Origin: Verrucomicrobiota bacterium
GTDB taxonomy: Bacteria > Verrucomicrobiota > Verrucomicrobiia > Verrucomicrobiales > Verrucomicrobiaceae
Reading direction: 5' to 3'
Length of the DNA stretch: 64,000 nt
Assembly: GCA_963204975.1 (NCBI GenBank)
Contig: CAUJJC010000062.1
Coordinates: 1-64,000 of the forward strand
In this document: piece by piece, positions 27,125 to 35,427 of the stretch
Layout of the letters: every line of letters begins with the position of its first letter
Position numbering within the stretch: the stretch's first letter is position 1
The notes under the pieces: model-generated
Told to the model about the DNA's origin: nothing
The model's input: the letters and a program-made list of their open reading frames with translations, nothing else
The model's database searches: none
Made by a program: the position numbers and the translations under genes

Positions 27125-27756
27125 CCAAGGCTCGATTGAATGTCCCGCACCATCTGGCGGACGTGCGGGTAGTGCGACCGCTCGGTCATGAGCGCGAGGC
27201 TGTCGGAGTAGGACCCCCAGCTTACGACTTCGATATCCACATTGCGAACGCCCCAGCGGTTCATCAGGCCGCGAGTGGGGCAGTAGATGTCGATCGTGTT
27301 GGAGCCGACCAAGGCGCTGCCGTAGTCGTCCACTTCATAGAGCACGCTGGGCTGGCCTTTGATGCGAAAACGGGTGCCAAGCGGGAAGCGCGACCAGTCA
27401 GCCGCCGCACTGCGGACCATGCCGTAGCGAAGCGGACGCCCCACCGCGCTCATTCGTCCATAACGCAGATGATCGGCCTCCGAGTGGCAGTAGGCCGTGG
27501 TCCGAACCGACAGCACGCCGCGACCACTGCCGCGTGTGCCGGCGATCATAGGGGGCTCTTCCGGCTTGAGCACAAAAAAGATGCTCCGCAGTTCTGCGGG
27601 CTCGAAGACATCCTTCGCCCCGACCGCCTTGCGAACCTCGTAACGGACACCGGTCTGGAGCGGGGAAGCGAACTTAACGCCGTGCTCCAGGCTGCAAGCT
27701 GTCATGCCGAGGGATATGAAACCCATCAAAAAAGAACGGATATTTAAAATATTCAT
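27031..27756 (-). CDS. 3D-domain lipoprotein (RlpA/MltA C-terminal-like)
   Basis: MTACS lipobox-like; VRTTAYCHSEADHL...FPLGTRFRI...YEVDDYGSALVGSNTIDIYCP. Confidence 0.8.
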   Translation of the reverse strand: MNILNIRSFLMGFISLGMTACSLEHGVKFASPLQTGVRYEVRKAVGAKDVFEPAELRSIFFVLKPEEPPMIAGTRGSGRGVLSVRTTAYCHSEADHLRYGRMSAVGRPLRYGMVRSAAADWSRFPLGTRFRIKGQPSVLYEVDDYGSALVGSNTIDIYCPTRGLMNRWGVRNVDIEVVSWGSYSDSLALMTERSHYPHVRQMVRDIQSSLGYRTPSLSMTTPATATTAPSMLLALGTSPSL

Positions 27757-27949
27757 GAGGCACTCTCGAATTTTTGAAATTTTAAGCAATTCTGCACATC
27801 TCTGCAATATAAAAAGAATATTAACCATTGATTTGATAATCAAAACAATCTATGTTTGCCGATAATTCGGAATCTCCTGCTTTGATCACCTTGGCATTCA
27901 TTATTTTCTAGAAATGAAGTCTGATTAATCATGGTATTCCATAATTATT

Positions 27950-29413
27950 TTGAAAATGTCGAGCACCCTCACCCACCTCACATGCCCCGCTTGCGGCCAG
28001 GCCTTCCTGAGCATGCACCGGCACTCGCTGTCGGTGCAAAGCTGCCCGCATTGCGCCTTTTCGGGGGCATCGGCTCAATTCGTCGCCGTCGTCCAGCAGC
28101 CGACCAGTGCGCTGGCGATTAAGCGCCGAATCCCACGGCAACATGCTGCGGTGGATGTTGCCATTGAGCCCCCACAGCTATCCCCCGCCCCGCGCCCTAC
28201 GGCCATGCCCTCGGTGAATCCATCGGGCTGGGTGGTGCGCGAGTATCCGCCGATCCCCGCCCTTCCTGCCGTCCCGGCACCTGGCACTCCCCAGCGTAAC
28301 CCGGAACCGCGCACGAATGCCGAGATGAACTGGGAGGCCGCCCAGGCTTACGCCGACAGCCTGAACCCGCGCCGCCCCGTCACCGTGCCGATGACCGCCC
28401 CCGCCGAAGCGCCCCCGCCTCCCCCCGTGCCGGAGCCCCTGCAATGGAACCCGATGAAGCCCTCTGCGCATCCGAAGCTCACCGCGTGGCCAGGCATTGA
28501 CGCCCAGCTCGGTGCACCCGGCTCAGCGGACGATTTCATCCCCAAGCCCAAGCGCAGCGTGGTCTGGCCGCTGATCATGATTGTCACGATGATCATGGCC
28601 GGTGTCGGCACCGCAATATTCCTGGAGCAGCAGAGGCAAAAATCAGCCTCTCCAGCCATGGTCGCCACCAGTTCACGCGTGGAGTCTGATTTCCCGACGA
28701 TCAAGGCCGCCATCCCCGTCGTCGCCCCGATTCCCCTCCCGCCCGAAAGCAAGCTGTCACCTCTCGATGCCGCCGCTCAGGTGCAGGGACTTCTGGAGAA
28801 ACTATTCGCCGCCACCACGCCCGAAGCCCGCCTCGCCTGCGTCGCGGATGCGTCGCATCACAAAGACGAGGTCACGACCTTCTTCGCCAAGCAATCGTCC
28901 CCGATTAATGTCGAGTTTTGTCGCCCCTTCCCCGCCACCACTTTTTCGATTCCGGGCGTGCATCCGACGACGCTGTGTGAAGTGGGCACCAGCCTAGCCG
29001 CACCTGGCACCGGCATCGCGCGGCTGCTCAGCGAAGCCGACGGAAGTCTCAGACTCGACTGGCCAATGCTGCACGACTCGCTCACGGGCGCGCTCTTCCA
29101 CTTCATGGAATCCAAGCCCAAGGAGCCCATGTGGGTCACCATCGGAGCCCGGCGCAACTTCGGCTTCGATGAGTCTGAGACCATCCGCCAACAGCACCTC
29201 GTCTTCGACATACAAGGCCTCGGCAATGGAGCGGATCGCGCGATCCTGCTCGCCAGCAAGAACCAGCCCATCGGACGGTCCTTGGATCACTTGGTCAGTT
29301 GGAATCAACTCTATCTCCTGCGCGCACTCGTGCATTTCGAGACCCTCGAAGGTCAGCCACGCCTCGTCATCCTGGACGCTGATCTGATCTCTGCCGACAC
29401 CTCACGGCAATAG
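27950..29413 (+). CDS. Hypothetical protein with N-terminal zinc ribbon and one TM segment
   Basis: LTCPACGQAFLSMHRHSLSVQSCPHC; Pro-rich linker; VVWPLIMIVTMIMAGVGTAIFL. Confidence 0.65.
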   Translation: MKMSSTLTHLTCPACGQAFLSMHRHSLSVQSCPHCAFSGASAQFVAVVQQPTSALAIKRRIPRQHAAVDVAIEPPQLSPAPRPTAMPSVNPSGWVVREYPPIPALPAVPAPGTPQRNPEPRTNAEMNWEAAQAYADSLNPRRPVTVPMTAPAEAPPPPPVPEPLQWNPMKPSAHPKLTAWPGIDAQLGAPGSADDFIPKPKRSVVWPLIMIVTMIMAGVGTAIFLEQQRQKSASPAMVATSSRVESDFPTIKAAIPVVAPIPLPPESKLSPLDAAAQVQGLLEKLFAATTPEARLACVADASHHKDEVTTFFAKQSSPINVEFCRPFPATTFSIPGVHPTTLCEVGTSLAAPGTGIARLLSEADGSLRLDWPMLHDSLTGALFHFMESKPKEPMWVTIGARRNFGFDESETIRQQHLVFDIQGLGNGADRAILLASKNQPIGRSLDHLVSWNQLYLLRALVHFETLEGQPRLVILDADLISADTSRQ

Positions 29414-29449
29414 TTGCTTCCACGCGGACAAAGCGGCTATGCTCGCACC

Positions 29450-29992
29450 ATGCGCAGCACGCTTCTCATTCTCGTCGTCCTCACGCTCACCCAATGCCAG
29501 GTGCTGCGGAAGATTGGAGCCCATAATCACAAGGCGGCTCCGACCACAGAAGAGCCCACAGCCCGCGCCATTGGCAAAGTGGAGATGGTCAATCCCGACG
29601 ATCAATTTGTGGTCGCTCGTCTCACCATGAATCTCGCGTTGGCCCCAGGGACCGAACTCACCCTGCTCCACGAGAGCGGCAAGACTTCGAAGGTCAAAGT
29701 CACCCCCGAGCGCAAAGGTGTCTATATAACTGCCGACATCATTTCCGGCGAGCCAGCGAAAGGCGACATTGTCGTCGCAGGCACTATCAAGCCCGACGCC
29801 GACGCAGCGCCTGCAACAACGACGACACCACCCGTCGCCCCCACAGAACCACCCAGCGCGGTGAATCCACCCACGGTGTCCATCTCGCCCGGCAACCCGC
29901 AGACTGCGCCGCCTCCGTCAAACGCACTGCCTGACAAGCTCGCCCCCACTGAGAGCCCGAGCGACTTCCTTCGTATCGTTCCAAAACAATAA
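29450..29992 (+). CDS. Hypothetical lipoprotein
   Basis: MRSTLLILVVLTLTQCQV lipobox-like N-terminus; Pro/Thr-rich C-terminus. Confidence 0.6.
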   Translation: MRSTLLILVVLTLTQCQVLRKIGAHNHKAAPTTEEPTARAIGKVEMVNPDDQFVVARLTMNLALAPGTELTLLHESGKTSKVKVTPERKGVYITADIISGEPAKGDIVVAGTIKPDADAAPATTTTPPVAPTEPPSAVNPPTVSISPGNPQTAPPPSNALPDKLAPTESPSDFLRIVPKQ

Positions 29993-29997
29993 CTCTC

Positions 29998-31185
29998 ATG
30001 CTCACGGAACCCGAAGCCCTCGACCTTGTCCTCTCTCGCATAACTCCTCTCCCCTCCGAGCGAGTCCCGATCACCACAGCTCTCGGGCGCTTCGCCAGCG
30101 AGACCATGCTCGCCAGCCTGCCGCTACCGGGCTTCGACAACTCCCAAGTGGATGGCTACGCTCTGCGCGCGGAAGACGCCGCTCTCGGAGCCGAACTGCC
30201 CGTTACCGCCGAACAACCTGCTGGCCCCGACTTGCAGTTGGAGCTTCCTCCCTCGTCGTCGATTCGCATCTTCACTGGTGCCCCCATCCCTCGTGGAGCC
30301 AATGCCGTCATCATGCAGGAAGACGTGACCCGCATGGGACACTCGATCACAATCAATGAACCCGTGATCTCCGGTGAGAACATCAGACGCCTGGGCAGCG
30401 ATCTGTGTGCTGGCCAGATCCTCATGCGCTCGGGGCAGCAGCTCGGCCCCGCGCATGTCGGATTGCTTGCCTCTCAAGGGATCGACCAAGTGCCCGTGCA
30501 TCGCCTACCGACCATCAGCATCCTCAGCACAGGTGACGAATTGATCGCACCCGGCCTTCCTTTGAAGTCGGGCCAGCTCTACAACAGCAACGGCCCCATG
30601 CTCGTCGCTATGCTGGCGAACGAAGGTCTTCACGGAGCTACGGCTCATCATTGTCCTGATCAACTCGACGCCACGATCTCATGCCTGAGTTCACTGGCCT
30701 CAGTGAGTGATGTGATCATCGTCAGTGGCGGCGTCAGCGTCGGCGATCACGATCATATCAAGCCCGCACTCAGTGCCATCGGCCTGGAGCCGGAACTCTG
30801 GCGGGTGAAGGTGAAGCCCGGCAAGCCCTTCCTCTTCGTCCATCGCATGGAACCGCGACCGCTCTACGTCTTCGGCCTGCCAGGGAATCCGGTGTCTGCG
30901 TTTGTCACCTTCCATCTGTTCGTGAAGCCCGCCCTGCTCAAGCTCATCGGTGCCAGCGACACCACACCAGCCACGGCACCCGCCGTGCTCACCCGCGAGA
31001 TCACCAATGATGGCGGCAGACCTCACTATGTGCGAGGCCGATGGGGCCGAGGTCAATTCTATCCCACCGGACTTCAGCAGAGCCATGCGCTCTTTGGCCT
31101 AAGCCAATGCAATGCCCTGCTCCGCGTGCCAGAGCACACCACGCTCGCCAGCGGCTCCGCCTGCGAGGTGCAGTTGCTCCATTGA
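29998..31185 (+). CDS. moeA: Molybdopterin molybdotransferase MoeA
   Basis: FDNSQVDGYALRAED, RIFTGAPIPRGANAVIMQED, ILSTGDEL, VSGGVSVGDHD, FGLPGNPVSA. Confidence 0.95.
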   Translation: MLTEPEALDLVLSRITPLPSERVPITTALGRFASETMLASLPLPGFDNSQVDGYALRAEDAALGAELPVTAEQPAGPDLQLELPPSSSIRIFTGAPIPRGANAVIMQEDVTRMGHSITINEPVISGENIRRLGSDLCAGQILMRSGQQLGPAHVGLLASQGIDQVPVHRLPTISILSTGDELIAPGLPLKSGQLYNSNGPMLVAMLANEGLHGATAHHCPDQLDATISCLSSLASVSDVIIVSGGVSVGDHDHIKPALSAIGLEPELWRVKVKPGKPFLFVHRMEPRPLYVFGLPGNPVSAFVTFHLFVKPALLKLIGASDTTPATAPAVLTREITNDGGRPHYVRGRWGRGQFYPTGLQQSHALFGLSQCNALLRVPEHTTLASGSACEVQLLH

Positions 31186-32073
31186 TCACATCACCACCAG
31201 TGCGATCGCACTCAGCATCACAGCCGCTCCCGCCAGCCGCCAGCGCATGATGGAACGGTTCAGGTGTTGCTCCTCGTTGGCAAACCAATGGCCGATCACC
31301 CAGACGAGTAGAACGCTGAGCAACCCTCGCGATGAGTAGATCACATTGGCCGTCGTCGCCTTGCCGTAGATCGCCAGCGTGCTCACGAACAAGATGCTCT
31401 GCGTGCCCAACAGTGCCGAGCCCAGTCCCAGCCACGGCCAAGCCGAACGTGGCACTGCACGCAACGGAGCGGAAAATTTCAGGATCAGCGTGAGCGAAAG
31501 CAGCGCATTGATCCAGAAGATCATCGGCAGCAATCGCCCCGCTCCCCAGGCTGGCCCCCAGCGCTGCACCAGCACATCAAACATCGCAAAGCACACCGCT
31601 CCCAGACCGCCTGAGATCAAGGTGACACCCAAGTGCTGCGGCGGGCGATTCGCATCGCGCCGGTTGAGCAAGATGATGCCTGCCACGCTCAGCACCGCCG
31701 CCAGCCACTGCTTCATGCCCACCGCATCGCCGGTCAGCAGGGGCGTGAAGAATGCCACCAGCACCACCTTGATGCCAAACACCGGCACCGCTACCGAGAC
31801 ATCACCGCGCTCGAGCGCCAGGAACTGCAAGGTCTGCCCGCCAAACAAACACAGCGCGATCAAAGCAGGCTGCCAAAGCAAACTCGTCTGCACCGGTTCA
31901 CCACCACGCAACCACATCAGAGAAAACAAGACCGCCACGATCATGTTGGCCACGAAGGTGGTCCGCCAGAGCCCCACACCCAACTGGCTCGACCGCTTCA
32001 GCAGCATGGCGCTGAAGGCGTAGAGCAAGGCTGAGATCAGAGGGAAAACGACAATGGCGAAAGAGGCGGACAC
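31186..32073 (-). CDS. EamA/DMT family transporter
   Basis: Repeated TM segments; GDVSVAVPVFGIKVVLVAFFTPLLTGD. Confidence 0.8.
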   Translation of the reverse strand: MSASFAIVVFPLISALLYAFSAMLLKRSSQLGVGLWRTTFVANMIVAVLFSLMWLRGGEPVQTSLLWQPALIALCLFGGQTLQFLALERGDVSVAVPVFGIKVVLVAFFTPLLTGDAVGMKQWLAAVLSVAGIILLNRRDANRPPQHLGVTLISGGLGAVCFAMFDVLVQRWGPAWGAGRLLPMIFWINALLSLTLILKFSAPLRAVPRSAWPWLGLGSALLGTQSILFVSTLAIYGKATTANVIYSSRGLLSVLLVWVIGHWFANEEQHLNRSIMRWRLAGAAVMLSAIALVVM

Positions 32074-32121
32074 GCTCTGCCCTTAACATCATCACCACGC
32101 GAGGCAAACGACGAACCAACG

Positions 32122-33021
32122 TCACTTCGCCCCGAGCGCTGCGATCTCGCGGAACAGCTTCTCCAGCTCGCGATAATACTCGTCTTCCTTGATGGATGAC
32201 TTCTGGGCCACCAGTTCGCGAACCTTCGCCTCCAGAGCATCACGTTTCGTTCTCACCTCATCCGAGAGCTTCATCTCATCCTCGTTGAGCACGAGCGCGA
32301 GTTGCAAAGACCGGGCTCCATCGAACTTCGGGTCCTTCGGCCTTACTCCTTCAAACACCTCCGACCTCGTGCCCACGCCATCGCCATTGTCCTCAATGAT
32401 GGCGTGCTCTGTCGCGATGCGTTCCTCGGTCTCATAGAACTGCGCGGCTTGCTTCGCCGCATAAAGAAAAGCTTCCACCAGCGACACCTGACGATCCTGA
32501 TCTGCATCCGCCTCCGGCAGCCCCACAATCGCCTTGGCCATGAACTCACCGAAACGAGTGTAAAACACCTCATCCGCGCTCTTCGTCGCACTCACGATCA
32601 CTCGATTCGATCCCGACAAAGGCTTCACCCAGGCCCCGCTCGCCGAGGCTGTGTTCACCACCACGACCTCCTGCGGCAGTGGCTTTAGCCATTCCGCCAG
32701 TTGTGCCACGGACAGGTCTGGCCCGCTCAGATTGAACTTCGCTTCCCGACCATCAAACGTGCCATGCCCAATCATCACGATCCACAGGCTCGACTTCACC
32801 GATGCGACCCGTGACTTCAAATCATCAAGGCGCGTGATCACCGCAGCCTTCACTTGCCCCTTCGAGCATGCTTCCTGCCAGGCCTTCACCTGGGCATCGA
32901 ACTTCTTTCCATACACGTCCTCGCCATCGGCACCACGCACGATGAGCACCTCCATCTGCCGCTCAATGGCGTGCGCGAAGGAACCCATGCAGACCACCAG
33001 CAGCGCGATGATGCACTTCAT
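32122..33021 (-). CDS. Secreted caspase/C13-peptidase-like protein lacking an obvious catalytic Cys
   Basis: LWIVMIGHGTFDGREAKFNLSGPDLS then VVVNTASASGAWVKPLSG. Confidence 0.5.
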   Translation of the reverse strand: MKCIIALLVVCMGSFAHAIERQMEVLIVRGADGEDVYGKKFDAQVKAWQEACSKGQVKAAVITRLDDLKSRVASVKSSLWIVMIGHGTFDGREAKFNLSGPDLSVAQLAEWLKPLPQEVVVVNTASASGAWVKPLSGSNRVIVSATKSADEVFYTRFGEFMAKAIVGLPEADADQDRQVSLVEAFLYAAKQAAQFYETEERIATEHAIIEDNGDGVGTRSEVFEGVRPKDPKFDGARSLQLALVLNEDEMKLSDEVRTKRDALEAKVRELVAQKSSIKEDEYYRELEKLFREIAALGAK

Positions 33022-33047
33022 CATTCCGACTTCATCCTTCATCCTTT

Positions 33048-35369
33048 TCATATCACTCCTCCCGATCGGCGAATCGCCCACTCACCTGCCAGCAGCAAGA
33101 CCATCGCTATCAGCCACCAGGCATTGTGCCACAGCGGCTGCGCCTTGCGATCCATCTGCGGCATCGCCAGCCTGGGCAACAATTCCGCGAGCTTGGCTGC
33201 ATCCTTCACCGCCATGAACTGACCGCCTGTTTCTGCGGCAACACGTTTCATCCACTCCGCATTCGGAGCCAGCGATGCCATCTCGTCAGCCGTTGGGTTC
33301 AAGGCAAAGCCCGTGGTCTTCTCGCCCAGCACCTTGTTCTGCGCATCCTTCACCACGGCCTTCACCCGATAGCCGCCCGCAGCTCGCGGATAATGCTCCG
33401 CCTCGAACAGCCCCGGCTCCTTGAGGCTGGGCTCAGCAAAAAGTGTGACCGGCTTTTCGCCCGGACCCGTCACCTCGAACTGCACGCTCGCATCGTCTTG
33501 AGGTCTGAAGGCCGCATCCCGCACACGCACCGACAGCTTGGCAACATCCTGGCTCGCGATTTGCGAAAGTTTGGACTCCATCTCGATGCGGTCCGGCACA
33601 TCCGTCACCAGCCAGCGCATGAGTTGCCGCCAGGCTTTGTCCATGTCCGCGTGCTGTTCCTTGTCCTTCAAACCCCAGCGCCACAGATCGCCGACGGTCA
33701 TCGCCACGGTGCGACCAGTGCCATAGCGCTGCGTCACCAAGGCCGGGAAACGACGTTCCCTGGCATCCGTCACCATCGCCAGCACCGTGGCCCCAGGCTT
33801 GATGGATGAACTCTGATTCACCGACCAAAAACCCGGCATCATCGCCACGCGTTGCTCGTCCTCAGGTTGCTCCGCACGCAAGCGCGTCCACGTCTCCAGC
33901 CATCCCTCGCGAGTCATCGTCAGCTTAGCATCCTGGACGGCTTCCACCGTTCCCTGCCGGTCCAGATACACCGGCATCATACGCCCGACTGGCGTGTTGT
34001 TGTAGCCTCCCGCCGCAAATGAATCAGCACCACCAAGCATCAGCACGGAACCACCTCGCTGAGCGACGAACCGCTCGATGAGATTCATCTGATCCTGGGT
34101 GAAAAACTCAGCCTCCACATCATCGAGGATGATGGCCCGATACTCGGCCATCAGCAGTTCTGGCGTCTTCGGAAATCCATCGGCTAGCTCCACCTTGTCC
34201 TTGGTCCCCAATCGCGTGAGCACCGGTTGATCGTAGCGTTGGGCATCAGATTGTTGTTCGCCTCCGAATCCTCGGAACAAGGGATTGCTGGTCTCGCCCG
34301 CACGACTGCGATAATCGAATTTCGGTTCGCGCTTCGCGATGCGGATCAGGCTCGGCAGTTGAACCTCCACATCCATCGCCAGCGCCCGGCGCAGGAACTT
34401 GTGATCCCAGTTCGGACGGCCTGCCACATAGAGGATGCGATAGGGTCCGGTGCCTCGATCCACAGCGATGGCGCGCTCATTGTTGGCCAGTGTAGCCTCC
34501 TTCTCCGCACACGCAGCCACCACCTTGAAGAACGACACCCCAGGCTTGGCCACCGCCATGCGCAGTCGAAACACGTAGCTCTTCTGACCGCCACCGAAGA
34601 GGTGCTTCTCGGTTTGCACCACCTTGCCGGCTTCATCGAGCACTTTGAGTTCCACGTTCTTCCCATCGAGCCCGGTCTGCGCCACCTTCGCCGAGATGGA
34701 CACGGGTGAATCTTCAAAGGTGGTTTGCTGCGCGCTCACTTCCACCAGCGACACATCGCGATCTGGCGCGTGCTCACCTACCATCAAGGTGTAAACCGGT
34801 GCCCCACCCGGCACCGCCTTCCAAGAGGCAGAATCGGTCGCGCCACCGTCGCTGATCAAGACCACCGCCGCTACTGACGAGGCCCTCCGATCACGCGATG
34901 CCATGACCGCTGAAGCGAGCCCGGACTGCCGCCCGGTAAAGTCGAGCGAACTCGCATCTCCGATCCCACGCATCCGTTCATCGACCGCCTGCAAGCGCAC
35001 CCGAAACGTGTCCCGCAGCTTCTCCATCCAGGGCGACCACGCCTTGCCATCCTTCGACACCGCCGCCTTCACCGCCTCGCTCCGTGGTGGCGCGGAGGGC
35101 GACTCCGAGATTCCAAGGCTGGCCGAATTATCCGCCAGCACGATCACTTCATTCGCTCCCTTCTTGGGCGTCTCCGTCACCCGAACAGGGTCCAGCAGGC
35201 AAAGCGCTAGCACGACTGCTGCCAGCGTTTTGCAAAGCATCGCTGCCACCCGCTTCCATCCGCGCAGTGATGACCGTGCGTAGCCAACGATCAGGAAGAT
35301 GGAAACCACCGCCAGCCAAGCTGCTGCGATCCACCAACGCTCGGGATGCTGCCAGACGATGGAAGTCAT
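33048..35369 (-). CDS. VWA/glutamine-amidotransferase-like membrane protein (BatA-type cluster)
   Basis: TM N-terminus; VIVLADNSASLGIS...VVLISDGGATDSASW; VLMLGGADSFAAGGY; C-terminal TM. Confidence 0.75.
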   Translation of the reverse strand: MTSIVWQHPERWWIAAAWLAVVSIFLIVGYARSSLRGWKRVAAMLCKTLAAVVLALCLLDPVRVTETPKKGANEVIVLADNSASLGISESPSAPPRSEAVKAAVSKDGKAWSPWMEKLRDTFRVRLQAVDERMRGIGDASSLDFTGRQSGLASAVMASRDRRASSVAAVVLISDGGATDSASWKAVPGGAPVYTLMVGEHAPDRDVSLVEVSAQQTTFEDSPVSISAKVAQTGLDGKNVELKVLDEAGKVVQTEKHLFGGGQKSYVFRLRMAVAKPGVSFFKVVAACAEKEATLANNERAIAVDRGTGPYRILYVAGRPNWDHKFLRRALAMDVEVQLPSLIRIAKREPKFDYRSRAGETSNPLFRGFGGEQQSDAQRYDQPVLTRLGTKDKVELADGFPKTPELLMAEYRAIILDDVEAEFFTQDQMNLIERFVAQRGGSVLMLGGADSFAAGGYNNTPVGRMMPVYLDRQGTVEAVQDAKLTMTREGWLETWTRLRAEQPEDEQRVAMMPGFWSVNQSSSIKPGATVLAMVTDARERRFPALVTQRYGTGRTVAMTVGDLWRWGLKDKEQHADMDKAWRQLMRWLVTDVPDRIEMESKLSQIASQDVAKLSVRVRDAAFRPQDDASVQFEVTGPGEKPVTLFAEPSLKEPGLFEAEHYPRAAGGYRVKAVVKDAQNKVLGEKTTGFALNPTADEMASLAPNAEWMKRVAAETGGQFMAVKDAAKLAELLPRLAMPQMDRKAQPLWHNAWWLIAMVLLLAGEWAIRRSGGVI

Positions 35370-35427
35370 GGTGATTGATTGGAGAGTCCCGAAGGGGCTG
35401 GCTCTGCATCACAGTGATCGCTTCCCA

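Noticed and set aside
26207-32073. Inverted duplication of the two EamA transporters
   Set aside because: Both are DMT-family, but their translations share no obvious extended identity, so a recent duplication is not supported.
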